Shown: positions 20,592 to 30,346, counted from the stretch's first letter. The stretch is 64,000 nucleotides of DNA from Alteromonas sp. RKMC-009 (GCF_003584565.2 NZ_CP031010.1:1054001-1118000); one strand, 5' to 3'. Made by a program: numbers and translations. Notes: generated by a model from the sequence alone, not told the origin.

Positions 20592-21140
20592 GTGTTTGAA
20601 AAACACGACGACCAGCTTGTGGCCAGCGCGCTGAAAGGGCAGAAGCGGGCGTGGATAACACTGATCAAACGCTATGAAAAAGCTGTGTTCAGTTACGGGG
20701 TTCGTATGACAGGCAGCAGAGATGACGCCGCTGACCTGATGCAGGATATTTTTGTGTCTGTATTTAAAAGCCTCGGAAACTACCGCGGGGAGGGCAGTTT
20801 TAAAGGCTGGTTATTTAAGGTAGCGCACTACCGGTGTATCGAATTCTATCGCAAAAGAAAGCCTGAGCAGGGGCTTGAGGATATACCGGAACCAGACAGT
20901 GGTCAGCCTTGTCCGGAAACCGTCATGCTGGAAACTCTGTCGGGACAGGCACTGCTAAAAGCAATGCAAACCCTGCCTCTGGCTCAGAAGGCAGTAGTCG
21001 AGCTTAAATTTTTCGGGCAATTCACATTTGATGAGATTGCTCAGCAAACAGGTTTATCACCAAATACAGTGAAGTCGCGCTTATACAGCGCGCTGACGAG
21101 ACTGAAAGTGTTGATGGAGGATGAGCATGCAAAAGCATGA
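20592..21140 (+). CDS. ECF-family RNA polymerase sigma factor
   Basis: 182-residue sigma-70 family protein with only regions 2 and 4. Region 2 includes RDDAADLMQDIFVSVFKSL and the -10-recognition stretch FKGWLFKVAHYRCIEFYRKRK; region 4 holds TFDEIAQQTGLSPNTVKSRLYSALTRL. The GTG start has AAGGAATACAC upstream. The next gene overlaps its end by 14 bases, the usual arrangement for a cognate anti-sigma. The ECF subgroup and target promoter are not recognised. Confidence 0.93.
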   Translation: MFEKHDDQLVASALKGQKRAWITLIKRYEKAVFSYGVRMTGSRDDAADLMQDIFVSVFKSLGNYRGEGSFKGWLFKVAHYRCIEFYRKRKPEQGLEDIPEPDSGQPCPETVMLETLSGQALLKAMQTLPLAQKAVVELKFFGQFTFDEIAQQTGLSPNTVKSRLYSALTRLKVLMEDEHAKA

Positions 21141-21792
21141 ACAGGAAAAACTGCTGGCAGGGTGGCTGGAAGGTACGCTGACTAACATTGAGCAGGAACA
21201 GTTTGAGGCACTCTGCGCGCAAAATACTGATTTTGCAGAACGGGTTGCCGCTGCACGGTGTTTAACTGAGCTGGCAACGCTCACCGGCGAAAATATGAAT
21301 GTACCGGAGTGGAACCGTGACAGTACTTTTACCGCTCCTGAAAAGCAGAGATGGTGGCAATGGCAGGGCTTGCCTGCCATGTCTGTGGCGATGTCATTGG
21401 TTGCCCTGGTGATGGTTGTCAGTGGCTTTCAACTGCAGATATCCGAAGGCGATGTGACCATAGGATTCAGTCAGCCGGCTCACAAAGAAAACGAAGTCGC
21501 AGCCATCGTCGATGAGAAATTACAGAAATATCAGAAGCTCAATGAATTGATGTTCAGCAAATATGCCGATGCCATGGCTGCCCAGCAAAGAGAGAGTTCA
21601 GCGCAACTGACTCAATATTTACTGGCGTCCGGCAGACAGGAGCGCCGTGAAGATTTTGCTGAATTCGTAAAGTTTATTAATCAACAGCGGGACGACGACC
21701 AACGCTTTATGGCCCGCCAGTTAAATCATCTTAAACAGGAAATCAACGCGATGGAAAATAGCTACAGCGCGGATTTACCGGTAACCGAATAA
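21127..21792 (+). CDS. Probable membrane anti-sigma factor
   Basis: Unrecognised family of about 221 residues. Residues 1-80 are acidic and helical, starting MQKHEQEKLLAGWLEG, as in the cytoplasmic sigma-binding end of many anti-sigma proteins. One transmembrane helix follows (PAMSVAMSLVALVMVVSGF, about residues 85-105), then a helical periplasmic tail rich in Gln, Asp and Arg. GGAGG at 21116-21120 is spaced for ATG 21127 rather than the ATG at 21121. No zinc-type HxxxCxxC is evident. Overlap with the sigma gene and topology are the basis of the call. Confidence 0.65.
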   Translation: MQKHEQEKLLAGWLEGTLTNIEQEQFEALCAQNTDFAERVAAARCLTELATLTGENMNVPEWNRDSTFTAPEKQRWWQWQGLPAMSVAMSLVALVMVVSGFQLQISEGDVTIGFSQPAHKENEVAAIVDEKLQKYQKLNELMFSKYADAMAAQQRESSAQLTQYLLASGRQERREDFAEFVKFINQQRDDDQRFMARQLNHLKQEINAMENSYSADLPVTE

Positions 21793-21807
21793 TACGAGGA
21801 CTTGGGT

Positions 21808-22755
21808 ATGCGTAAACTGAACAAAACGAAACTGGCTAAAATCATTAACCGTTCAACACTGGCCGTAATGACAGTGGCGCTATGTCATACGGGATATGCA
21901 GTCGCTGAGAATTATTCCGGGCTGGCTAAAGAAATTGAAATTGTGAAAGGTATTGTCGATACCTCTCTGAAGCAGCAACAGCGTTCAGAGGGAATACGTT
22001 ACCGTTCACTGGATGCTATGTATCTGGCAGGGCAAGGTGTTGTATTTACGGTTTCCTCAACCGGAAACGGTAACTGGATGTCGCGTATAACAGATATTGT
22101 TGATCGCATTCCTCCCATCCCCCCGGTTCCTGATGTACCGGCGATCGTCAGTAACGGTGAAATCGATATTGAATTAAGTCGCGAATGGGAAGCCTTTGCT
22201 GACGAGACTGCCTCCCGGTTTGGTGAAGCCTTCGCTGAATCTACAGAACAGATGTATGACTTACGAAGTGAAGAACGGGAAATTGCCTGGGAACGCAGAG
22301 ATATTGAGCGTCGCAAAAGAGATCTTGAATTTGAAGCCGGACAGGCTGATAAAGCGCGGGCAAAAGCTATCAAAGATGAAGTGGACACCCTTGAAAAAGA
22401 ACTGGCGGCGCTGAGCAGCAAAGAAGGCTCTCTGCGTGCCCGCAGAGAAAGTATCGAGCAGCAAAGACAGGAAAGTGCAGACGCCCGAAAGCAGGCACAG
22501 TTGAAAGCAGCAAAAGCCTTTCTGAGTAATTTTGAAGCAGGGATAGGGGAAGCGCTTTGTCGCTTTGGCGGCGGAATGCGGGCGTTACCCGATGATGAGC
22601 ATGTGACTTTTGTGCTGAAAGGTTTTGTTCAGGGCGGTCAGTCAGGACAGAATGATAAAGTGTATGTGTTTAAGAAATCAAAAATTGAAGATTGCGTAAA
22701 AGAAAAATTGAATACTGACGGACTGCTAAACAGTGCCAATGTTTACGATTTTTAA
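21808..22755 (+). CDS. Exported coiled-coil protein of the ECF sigma operon
   Basis: Not a family I recognise. Residues 1-34 look like a signal peptide (KLAKIINRSTLAVMTVALCHTGYAVA). A proline-rich spacer IPPIPPVPDVP follows near residue 95, then about 100 residues of charged heptad-like coiled coil (residues 145-235, rich in Glu/Arg/Lys), and a globular C-terminal portion with two cysteines, one in EALCRF and one in EDCVKEK. GAGGACTTGGGT sets ATG 21808. It closes the sigma/anti-sigma operon and may be its effector or signal partner in the envelope. Confidence 0.6.
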   Translation: MRKLNKTKLAKIINRSTLAVMTVALCHTGYAVAENYSGLAKEIEIVKGIVDTSLKQQQRSEGIRYRSLDAMYLAGQGVVFTVSSTGNGNWMSRITDIVDRIPPIPPVPDVPAIVSNGEIDIELSREWEAFADETASRFGEAFAESTEQMYDLRSEEREIAWERRDIERRKRDLEFEAGQADKARAKAIKDEVDTLEKELAALSSKEGSLRARRESIEQQRQESADARKQAQLKAAKAFLSNFEAGIGEALCRFGGGMRALPDDEHVTFVLKGFVQGGQSGQNDKVYVFKKSKIEDCVKEKLNTDGLLNSANVYDF

Positions 22756-22849
22756 CTGCAAGACAGTTATGGCATGAAATAGTTGTTAAAAAAGTGTGTT
22801 GAGCACTCGTACAACTGGCAACGCAAAGATTACACACGCCTCAAAAAAA

Positions 22850-22877
22850 AACGCCGCAACTTTCAGGCTGCGGCGTT
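22850..22877. terminator. Bidirectional terminator
   Basis: AACGCCGCA pairs with TGCGGCGTT around a ten-base loop. A run of nine A lies on the left and T(5) on the right, serving the coiled-coil gene and the convergent priming transferase. Confidence 0.9.
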
Positions 22878-22911
22878 TTTATTTAATCAGTCTGGTGCTT
22901 ATTTACGGGCG

Positions 22912-24369
22912 TTAATAAGCATTTTTATCACTAAAGCCCCCGGTGACTGTTTGCAGAATGATCTTCAAGTCAAACGGGATAGACCAGCGGTGCATATAAT
23001 CCAGATCATATTCCACACGCTTCGCCATTTTATCCAGTGTGTCCGTTTCGCCGCGCAGACCATTGACCTGAGCCCAGCCGGTAATTCCCGGACGCACTTT
23101 GTGTCGCAACATATAACCCGTGATCAGTTTGCGGTATTCTTCGTTGTGCGCGACCGCATGAGGACGTGGTCCAACGATTGACATCCGTCCTTGTAACACA
23201 TTGATAAACTGAGGTAATTCATCCAGTGAAGTACGGCGTAAAAACGCTCCTAATTTAGTGACCCGGGGATCATTTTTAGTCGCTTGTTTTACCACAGAAC
23301 CATTATCCTGTGTCGACATGGAGCGGAACTTATACACAGTAATTTCTTTACCATCGAGGCCATAACGCTTCTGACGGAAGATAGCAGGACCCGGTGAAGA
23401 CAGCTTCACAGCGGCAGCGATGCACAGCATGGGAATTGCCAGTACAGTAAGAATACCCATACTTACAACCACATCTTCAATACGTTTAAGAATGTTGTTA
23501 GCACCCTGGAAAGGCGTGTCATAAATACTCAGAGCCTGAACATTTCCTACACTTTGCCAGCGAGAGTTAAGCAGTGTGTACATAAAGAAGTTAGGGATCA
23601 GATACACGTTAGCGGTGGTATCACTGCACTTTTCCAGAATCGCTTTAATGCGATCTTCTGCAGCCGTAGGCAAAGCAATATAGATATAATCTACCTTGTG
23701 GGTCTTCGCCAGCTCAATGGCTTCATCAATGCTGCCCTTGATCTGGTTACGAAATTCACCGGTAACACGGTCCTGAGGACGGTCATCATAAACCCCTTCG
23801 AAACGAATACCGAGTTGATCGTTTTCCATCATCTGTACAGCCATATTATAGCCTGCTTCGGTGGCACCAATGATAATTGCTGAGCGGCTGTTAAGCCCGC
23901 TGCGGCGTACCTTAAACAGGAACTGACGCATCACAAAACGCCAGCTTGTCAGAGTGATTAGCGAGCCGCCGAACCACATTCCGGTTACCGCAACAGTGGT
24001 GGACAGTGTGTGGGCAAATGCAAACGCGAAAACCAGTGTTGCAACAAAGCTGATAATACCGGCAACGGCTGCCATTTTCATCATTGCGCTGGTATTGCTG
24101 GAACGCCAGGAGCGGTACAGATCAAGCGCTTCAGCGGATACCTGAAATGCCACAACATTAATGAATAAGAGGATCAAAGCACCAGTAGTCACAGGCACGG
24201 CGTAGTAGAACATCGCGACATAGAAACACAATGTGATAGCGGTCAGGTCGACTAACCGGTAAATAGTAGAAAAGCTACTTTGATAAGAGCCTGAAAGACC
24301 ACTGCGTTCATCGCTCATTCTCGTAACGTTGCCATTCAGCGTCTGGCTCTGCAGCAAATTGAATTTCAT
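22912..24369 (-). CDS. Undecaprenyl-phosphate glucose phosphotransferase (WcaJ type)
   Basis: Inner-membrane priming enzyme that starts the exopolysaccharide repeat by placing a sugar 1-phosphate on undecaprenyl phosphate. Four hydrophobic helices lie at residues 35-130, then a nucleotide-binding-like domain (SAIIIGATEAGYNMAVQM), a fifth helix near 305 and the catalytic sugar-transferase domain with YKFRSM, RRTSLDELPQFINVLQG and GPRPHAVAHNEEY. Start ATG 24369 has CGGAGAGACGAAAA upstream. Glucose as first sugar is inferred from the WcaJ-like family and is not certain. Divergent from the export genes. Confidence 0.9.
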   Translation of the reverse strand: MKFNLLQSQTLNGNVTRMSDERSGLSGSYQSSFSTIYRLVDLTAITLCFYVAMFYYAVPVTTGALILLFINVVAFQVSAEALDLYRSWRSSNTSAMMKMAAVAGIISFVATLVFAFAFAHTLSTTVAVTGMWFGGSLITLTSWRFVMRQFLFKVRRSGLNSRSAIIIGATEAGYNMAVQMMENDQLGIRFEGVYDDRPQDRVTGEFRNQIKGSIDEAIELAKTHKVDYIYIALPTAAEDRIKAILEKCSDTTANVYLIPNFFMYTLLNSRWQSVGNVQALSIYDTPFQGANNILKRIEDVVVSMGILTVLAIPMLCIAAAVKLSSPGPAIFRQKRYGLDGKEITVYKFRSMSTQDNGSVVKQATKNDPRVTKLGAFLRRTSLDELPQFINVLQGRMSIVGPRPHAVAHNEEYRKLITGYMLRHKVRPGITGWAQVNGLRGETDTLDKMAKRVEYDLDYMHRWSIPFDLKIILQTVTGGFSDKNAY

Positions 24370-24646
24370 TTTTCGTCTCTCCGAATCGTGACGTTCTTTG
24401 ATAATCAATGGGTTACAGGATAACTACCGGTATCTCATATCATTTACGTCACAGATAAAACCGTTTCCTGCATGAGTTAATGCAGATCCCGTTCCACATT
24501 TTTTGAAGACAATGGTAAATAATGTAAAAGTACTAATAGACTGATAGCAATGGCACAGTAATCGCATAGCCTCATCCGGACGAACCGGCTCGCCTCCTTA
24601 AAAAAGGAAGGGAGTAGCTATTCAATCTCAAACTCCGGGAGAAACT

Positions 24647-25849
24647 ATGATTAAACGGACTTCAGGCGCAATTCTTGTCACCTTATTTGCCGGCAATGTT
24701 GCCCATGCGCAGGATAAAGGCGCTATTCAGGTGGGGAAGTTTGATATAAAACCCGGCCTGACCACCGATGTTCTTCATATCGATAACGTGACTTACGCCA
24801 GCGAAGAAGCTGATGAAATAGACAGCTGGGTATCAGTCGTTTCACCGAAAATTGATGCTTACACTGAGTTTAACGGGCATATCATTGAAATGGGCTACCG
24901 CCTTGAGCGCGGGGACTATTATTCTACCGATGCCGATGACTACACCGACCATTTCGCTCATCTAAAAGGCGACTTTGAAATTAATGACAGAAACAGATTT
25001 AAGGGCGTTGCCACCTATGAGGCCGGACACGATGAGCGTGGCCGCAGATATTCGAACGGTTTTGGTAACGAACTGACCAGTGTGGATACCTACAAAAATT
25101 CTGAAGTTGGAGCCATTTACTCCTACGGTGCATTGTCTGCTTTTGGCCGTATTGATCTGTCAGTAGGCTACGAAGACATGGACTATGATGGCGACACAGA
25201 ACTGTATCTTATTCGCGACAGAAGCACGACAAAATACGGTGCCGAATTTGTTTATCGCATTGTCGACGGGACGAATTTGTTACTGGACGCTGACCGCAAC
25301 GAAATACGTTATGACTATGATGCAAACCCGGCCAATCCACTGGATAGCATTGAGAATCGTCTGCTGGCAGGCTTCAGCTGGGATGTTAACGCGGTAACGC
25401 AAAGCTATGCCAAGGTTGGCTACAAAGAGAAATCCTTTGATGCCGCAAGCCGTGATGACTTCTCCGGTCTGGCATGGGAAGTCGGAATGAGCTGGCTGCC
25501 ATACTCCTACTCAGAATTTACGGTCAGCACAAAACAGGACACCCGCGAAACAAATACCACCGGTGCGGATTACATTCGTGGCACAGACTATGCTATCAGC
25601 TGGGAGCATAGTTGGGTTCAACGCTTTTCGACTACCGCCACCATGGCATTAATGAACGATGATTACGTTGGCGACGTAGAAGACTTACGTGAAGACGATA
25701 CAAAGAAATTGACATTAGCGGCTGATTACGAGTTTCGTCGCTGGTTGACGTTCGGTCTTTACTACTCAATGAACGATCGTGAAAGTAATCGCAGCGATAT
25801 TGAGTTCGACAGAAACGTTTACGGTTTAACAGCAAAGGTAACCTTGTAA
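24647..25849 (+). CDS. Outer-membrane beta-barrel of the exopolysaccharide locus (EpsL/VpsM type)
   Basis: A signal peptide ends near residue 22 (NVAHAQ). The rest is a run of alternating aromatic/hydrophobic strands with acidic turns and ends in a typical barrel C terminus (YGLTAKVTL). Repeated elements such as YRLERGDYY, GYEDMDY and FGLYYSMND fit about 16-18 strands. Members of this group accompany short Wza-type proteins and probably form the outer-membrane exit. Its stop overlaps the next start (TAATG), indicating tight coupling. Confidence 0.8.
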   Translation: MIKRTSGAILVTLFAGNVAHAQDKGAIQVGKFDIKPGLTTDVLHIDNVTYASEEADEIDSWVSVVSPKIDAYTEFNGHIIEMGYRLERGDYYSTDADDYTDHFAHLKGDFEINDRNRFKGVATYEAGHDERGRRYSNGFGNELTSVDTYKNSEVGAIYSYGALSAFGRIDLSVGYEDMDYDGDTELYLIRDRSTTKYGAEFVYRIVDGTNLLLDADRNEIRYDYDANPANPLDSIENRLLAGFSWDVNAVTQSYAKVGYKEKSFDAASRDDFSGLAWEVGMSWLPYSYSEFTVSTKQDTRETNTTGADYIRGTDYAISWEHSWVQRFSTTATMALMNDDYVGDVEDLREDDTKKLTLAADYEFRRWLTFGLYYSMNDRESNRSDIEFDRNVYGLTAKVTL

Positions 25850-26397
25850 TGATGACAAATGCGAAAAGGATATTTGCCACTTTAATTCTGCTGACCATGG
25901 CATGTGTTGCCAGCGCGCAGGAAGGAAATGCAAGTATGAGTTCCTATCGCCTGGGTGTTGGTGACAAAGTGCTGATCAATGTGTTTGGTCAAAGTGATTT
26001 GTCGATGGAAACCCGTCTGCCTGACGTAGGTAAGATTAACTATCCGTTTCTTGGTGAGTTAAAGCTTGTCGGGCTGACACTTTCTGAAGTAGAAAAACTG
26101 ATTTATACCGGTTTGGAGGGGGATTATCTTGTTAATCCTTCCGTGGCCGTATCTATTGTTGAATACCGCCCGTTTTTCATTGATGGTGAAGTCAAACATC
26201 CCGGCGGTTATCCCTATCAGCCGGGTTTAACTGTGAACAAAGCCGCAGCCTTAGCCGGCGGGTATACGGAACGGGCGTCCCGTTCAGACATTCAGATTGT
26301 CCGTGAACAGGAAAGTGGCCAGGATACCCTTGAGGTAAACGTAAGTCACATGATTCAACCGGGTGACATCATCACCATTCCGCAACGTTTTTTCTGA
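25849..26397 (+). CDS. Short polysaccharide export protein (Wza-like)
   Basis: 182 residues: signal peptide to about residue 23 (ACVASAQ), a polysaccharide-export domain (YRLGVGDKVLINVFGQ) and a single SLBB domain (IDGEVKHPGGYPYQPGLTVNKAAALAGG). E. coli Wza has about 380 residues with extra domains and a C-terminal helix that crosses the outer membrane; these are missing here. The adjacent barrel gene probably supplies the outer-membrane part. A clear lipobox is not seen. Confidence 0.85.
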   Translation: MMTNAKRIFATLILLTMACVASAQEGNASMSSYRLGVGDKVLINVFGQSDLSMETRLPDVGKINYPFLGELKLVGLTLSEVEKLIYTGLEGDYLVNPSVAVSIVEYRPFFIDGEVKHPGGYPYQPGLTVNKAAALAGGYTERASRSDIQIVREQESGQDTLEVNVSHMIQPGDIITIPQRFF

Positions 26398-26458
26398 GCG
26401 TAGTGTATTTTGCAGCCCCGCTGACACCGGGAAGATTAATGGAATTAAAGGATAGAGT

Positions 26459-28675
26459 ATGTCGTTGAAAATGAAGGACTCGCTGCAAGCGAACATCCTG
26501 GATGATGAAACCATCGACTTTGCGCACTACTGGCAGGTATTTAAACGTTATTTTGGTCGCATCATTACGCTGGCGATTGTCTTTACTGCACTGGTGGCAA
26601 TAGTGGTGATGAAAATGACCCCTATTTACTCTGCAACAGCCAGTTTGTTGATTGAATCTCAACCGGCCAACGTGATGTCTATTGAGGAGGTGTATAAGTC
26701 TGACACTACCCGCAAAGACTACATGCGCACCCAGTATCAAATTATCCAGTCCCGGCAGGTTGCAGCCCGTGCTGTGGATGAGCTGGATCTCGCGAATGAT
26801 CCGGTATTTATGCCGCCTTCCGACGGGGAAATCTCACTTATTAAAGAAGCGAAAGCCTGGCTTTTCGCTAATTTGCCTTTCATTGAAAAAGCGCCCAAAA
26901 CTGAGTTAACCGAAAGCGAGCGGGAAGAAAAGCGTCGCCAGGCAGCAATCAATAAACTGATGAAGTCTATTAATGTGTCACTGGTAGAAAATACACAGGT
27001 CATCAATATTACTGCGACCAGTGATTCTCCGCGTCTGGCTGCCGCCATTGCCACTACGATGGGCGATGTGTATGTAGAGAACTATCTGCAGGCCAAAGTG
27101 GAAATGACCACCAAAGCAACCTCTTTTCTGACTGAAAGTATGGAAGGCCTGCGTGATAAGCTTACTTCTGCTGAGAAAGACTTATCTGACTTTTATGAAA
27201 AAAATCAGCTGGTAAATCTTACCAATGGTGTTGTCGGTCTGGCAGCGGAAGAGCTTGAGCAACTCAGTAATCAATTGCTGAAAGCTGAAACTACGTTAAA
27301 GCAGAACAGAACGATTTATGAACAAACTCAGCGTAACGGTGCTGACTACAGTGCGCTGGCCCGTTTACCGGAAGTGCTGAATCATCCGAATATTCAAAGC
27401 GTCCGTCGTCAGGAGGCGGAAGCCATGAGCCGTGTATCAGAGCTCAGTAAAGTATTCGGTCCTAAACACCCGCAAATGGTGGCGGCCAATGCGGAACTGG
27501 ATTCCGTCCGCGATACACTGCAAACTCAGATCCGCGATCTTATTTCCAGTATTACTACACAATACCGTGCTTCACAGGAACGGGTTGTGACTTTGCAGGA
27601 AGAAGTTGCAGAGGCTAAATCTGAATACCGTCAGTTGTCTAACCTGGAAAATACACGGCGTGCATTACAGCGGGAAGTGGATATCAACCAGCAGTTGTAC
27701 AATTCCATGTTTACCCGTCTGAAAGAAACCAGTGAGATGGGCGGCTTCGAGTCAGCGAATGCCCGTGTGCTGGATCCTGCTCCGGTACCGAACAATCCCA
27801 CTGCACCGAATAAAACGCTGTTAATCGTGGCGGCATTCATTGCCAGCTTTGGTTTTGGCGTACTGCTGGCCTTTGTGCTGGAAGCTATGAACAGCGGTGT
27901 GCGCTCTGTGGATGATGTTGAGAAGAAATTGGGTCAGCGCATGTTGGGACTTATCCCTGTTATTTCGGTAAAACGCCGTAAAGACATGGACCTGCGCGCC
28001 TTCTTTGACAGTAAATATCATCAGTTCAGCGAGGCGGTAAGAACCCTGCGTACCAGTTTATCTCTGATAAATCTTGAGAAGCAGAATCAGGCCATACTGG
28101 TGACGTCATCAGTGCCGAAAGAAGGTAAAACAACGGTTTCTATCAACCTGTCCTTCGCTCTGGGTCAACTGGACAAAACCATTCTTATCGACGCCGACTT
28201 ACGTCGTCCGGCCGTTGGCAAGCGGTTCGATGTACCTAATTACCAGCCCGGACTGTCTAACCTGATCATGAAAACCCACTCTCTGGAAGAATGTCTGGTT
28301 CATGACGAGCAATCGGGTATTGATATTATTTGTGCCGGCAGTATTCCTTCGAATCCTCAGGAATTGCTGGCGGGTAACGGCTTTAAAGCACTGATCAATT
28401 ATCTTAAGAAAACCTACAAATACGTGGTTGTTGATACCGCGCCTACTCAGGCGGTTTCTGATGCTATGGTTGTATCAAAAAGCTGTGACTCCGTTATTTA
28501 TGTTGTGCGTGCTGACAGTACCAGTGAAAAAATGATCAAAAATGGTCTGGGCCGGTTCCTGCAAGTGGGGCACCGTGTTGACGGCGTAGTATTGAACCAG
28601 GTAGATCTTAAAAAATCAGATGTGTCTGAGCGCTATGGTGGTTTCTATGACCAGTATGGTTACAATGCTAACTGA
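26459..28675 (+). CDS. Wzc-like polysaccharide co-polymerase and tyrosine autokinase
   Basis: Inner-membrane protein regulating chain length and export. Residues about 25-450 form the Wzz/GumC domain: a first helix near 35-55, a long periplasmic coiled coil and a second helix near 455-475 preceded by a proline-rich segment (DPAPVPNNPTAPNK). The C-terminal BY-kinase domain shows SSVPKEGKTT (Walker A), ILIDADLRRP (A') and YVVVDTAPT (Walker B). The tail RYGGFYDQYGYNAN is the expected tyrosine cluster for autophosphorylation. The cognate phosphatase gene follows. Confidence 0.93.
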   Translation: MSLKMKDSLQANILDDETIDFAHYWQVFKRYFGRIITLAIVFTALVAIVVMKMTPIYSATASLLIESQPANVMSIEEVYKSDTTRKDYMRTQYQIIQSRQVAARAVDELDLANDPVFMPPSDGEISLIKEAKAWLFANLPFIEKAPKTELTESEREEKRRQAAINKLMKSINVSLVENTQVINITATSDSPRLAAAIATTMGDVYVENYLQAKVEMTTKATSFLTESMEGLRDKLTSAEKDLSDFYEKNQLVNLTNGVVGLAAEELEQLSNQLLKAETTLKQNRTIYEQTQRNGADYSALARLPEVLNHPNIQSVRRQEAEAMSRVSELSKVFGPKHPQMVAANAELDSVRDTLQTQIRDLISSITTQYRASQERVVTLQEEVAEAKSEYRQLSNLENTRRALQREVDINQQLYNSMFTRLKETSEMGGFESANARVLDPAPVPNNPTAPNKTLLIVAAFIASFGFGVLLAFVLEAMNSGVRSVDDVEKKLGQRMLGLIPVISVKRRKDMDLRAFFDSKYHQFSEAVRTLRTSLSLINLEKQNQAILVTSSVPKEGKTTVSINLSFALGQLDKTILIDADLRRPAVGKRFDVPNYQPGLSNLIMKTHSLEECLVHDEQSGIDIICAGSIPSNPQELLAGNGFKALINYLKKTYKYVVVDTAPTQAVSDAMVVSKSCDSVIYVVRADSTSEKMIKNGLGRFLQVGHRVDGVVLNQVDLKKSDVSERYGGFYDQYGYNAN

Positions 28676-28694
28676 GTTAGTGTGAGGACAAATT

Positions 28695-29423
28695 GTGATT
28701 GATTTACACAGTCATATAATACCGGGCATCGATGATGGTGCCAGAGACATGGACATGGCTCTGGATATGGCGCGGCAGACTGTTGCAGCCGGAGTCACTC
28801 ACCTGGTGTGCACACCGCATGTTCACTGGGGCACTTTTGACAATACCCCCGAAATTATTGCCACAGGATTCAGTGCTCTGAAAGAGGCTGTCGATAAAGA
28901 AGGAATCCCGTTGTCTTTGTCCCGTGCAGGGGAAGTGCGGATAAACGAAATGGTGCCGGTGTGGTTCAGGGAGGATAAATTACCTTATCTGGGTGAATAC
29001 CGTGGTAAAAAAGTACTACTGCTGGAAATGCCTCACAGCAACATGCCGGCAGGACTCGATCAACTGTTTCGCTGGTTACTGAATGCAGGGGTGCAACCTT
29101 TGATCCCTCATCCTGAGCGCAATCGTGACGTATGGAAACGTCCGGAAAAGATCCAGTGGCTGCGCAATCAGGGTTGTCTGTTACAGGTTACTGCAGGGGC
29201 TTTCACCGGGCGTTTCGGAGAACATGTAGAAAAGATTGCTAAAGACATGTTGCGGGATAATCAGATTGACCTGGTAGCATCGGATACCCATGATACCAAA
29301 CGACGTCCTAATGATATGGGTGAGGCTTTTGCGGTGGTCAGTGAACTGGCTTCTGAGGAGGTGGCGAATACTCTGTTCAAAACCACGCCCGGCGATATCA
29401 TTGCAGCAGGTGCAACTGCGTGA
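28695..29423 (+). CDS. CpsB/CapC-type tyrosine phosphatase (PHP fold)
   Basis: Metal-dependent phosphatase expected to dephosphorylate the upstream kinase. Metal ligands of the PHP fold are visible: DLHSHIIPGIDDG at residues 3-15, CTPHVH near 39-44, the glutamate in SRAGEVRI, IPHPERNRD mid-protein and SDTHD near 198-202. Length 242 fits CpsB. GTG start with GTGAGGACAAATT upstream, 19 bases after the kinase stop. Low-molecular-weight Wzb-type phosphatases are absent, so this is the likely counter-enzyme. Confidence 0.88.
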   Translation: MIDLHSHIIPGIDDGARDMDMALDMARQTVAAGVTHLVCTPHVHWGTFDNTPEIIATGFSALKEAVDKEGIPLSLSRAGEVRINEMVPVWFREDKLPYLGEYRGKKVLLLEMPHSNMPAGLDQLFRWLLNAGVQPLIPHPERNRDVWKRPEKIQWLRNQGCLLQVTAGAFTGRFGEHVEKIAKDMLRDNQIDLVASDTHDTKRRPNDMGEAFAVVSELASEEVANTLFKTTPGDIIAAGATA

Positions 29424-29442
29424 CAGATACAATATTAATAAC

Positions 29443-29465
29443 AAACCCGCCATCCGGCGGGTTTT
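29443..29465. terminator. Terminator after the phosphatase gene
   Basis: AAACCCGCC pairs with GGCGGGTTT around ATCC and is followed by further T. It separates the convergent genes. Confidence 0.9.
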
Positions 29466-29479
29466 GTATTGTTAAGCCT

Positions 29480-29929
29480 CTAATTAAGAATGTTAGCTTT
29501 AAACCAGCTCCATATCCCCAGCGAAAAGTTTTCAAACAAGTTAATTCCCAGTGCTGATTTGATCAGATAAAGGATGAGCAGCCCGCTCAGAACACTGAAT
29601 GTAATGAACAGAGCAAACATCAGAGCCATTGTCGCCCGTCCAACCTGCTGCTCAAGCCGGGACAATTCGCGGCGGTTCTTGCCGGCCAGCACAACGAAGT
29701 AGAAACTCGTCCGCCATATATTGATTGTGCCCCGGACATCCACCTTATGTCTGGCCCAGCTGCGCCCGCCAATCGCTTTGTTCATGGCTATCAGCTGTTC
29801 TTCTGAAAAGGATGCAGCAACATCCGGTGGCATTTTACTGAGTAGTTTTTGGATCAGTTGTGACTCATGGACAGGATGAGGTGTGTTATCCACGGCAAAT
29901 AATCTTCCGGTGATGTGGCTTTCCGTCAT
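29480..29929 (-). CDS. Small membrane protein, function unknown
   Basis: 149 residues, not recognised. Residues 1-95 are soluble and polar, with a conserved-looking stretch NKAIGGRSWARHKVDVRGT; a long hydrophobic segment (ATMALMFALFITFSVLSGLLILYLIKSAL) spans about residues 100-130 and the C terminus is amphipathic. The soluble N terminus is probably cytoplasmic. It lies inside the exopolysaccharide locus but on the opposite strand. The ribosome site (GAGTTAAG) is weak. Confidence 0.6.
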   Translation of the reverse strand: MTESHITGRLFAVDNTPHPVHESQLIQKLLSKMPPDVAASFSEEQLIAMNKAIGGRSWARHKVDVRGTINIWRTSFYFVVLAGKNRRELSRLEQQVGRATMALMFALFITFSVLSGLLILYLIKSALGINLFENFSLGIWSWFKANILN

Positions 29930-30346
29930 CTTAACTCAAAAAGACAGCCGGTATAAATGTGCTCTGCTTCAGGAAGTACTGAGATCCGGGCAGAGGAAAT
30001 TTATGTGACAGGGAATAAATTGCCATCAACAGCGTAAATGTTGCTTCACAGCAACAGTCATTCAGATCTGAAATGCCATTTCTTATACTAAAGTTGTAAT
30101 TTTGGGTTTGGTGCATGGATCTTTAATCCGTCTGCAAGCATAAAATAAATTCACGCCAAACTTTAAAACTGATTTAAAATCAGTTGGTTAATCTTTTCTG
30201 GTGTAGTGGGAGAGAACATCGGATTTAGATATTCTTTCAGCCAGACATAAAGCCCGTACATTATTTTACGATCTGGCATAAAAGCTGAATAGACCCTGTA
30301 TATCGCATTTAAATATGTGTCGGAAGTGACCAGCAGGGAAAAGCAC
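29930..30346. other. Non-coding gap in the exopolysaccharide locus
   Basis: About 417 bases between the minus-strand membrane protein and the plus-strand glycosyltransferase. It is more A+T-rich than its surroundings. It must hold the promoters of both genes, but I see no convincing operator, repeat or terminator. Confidence 0.6.
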
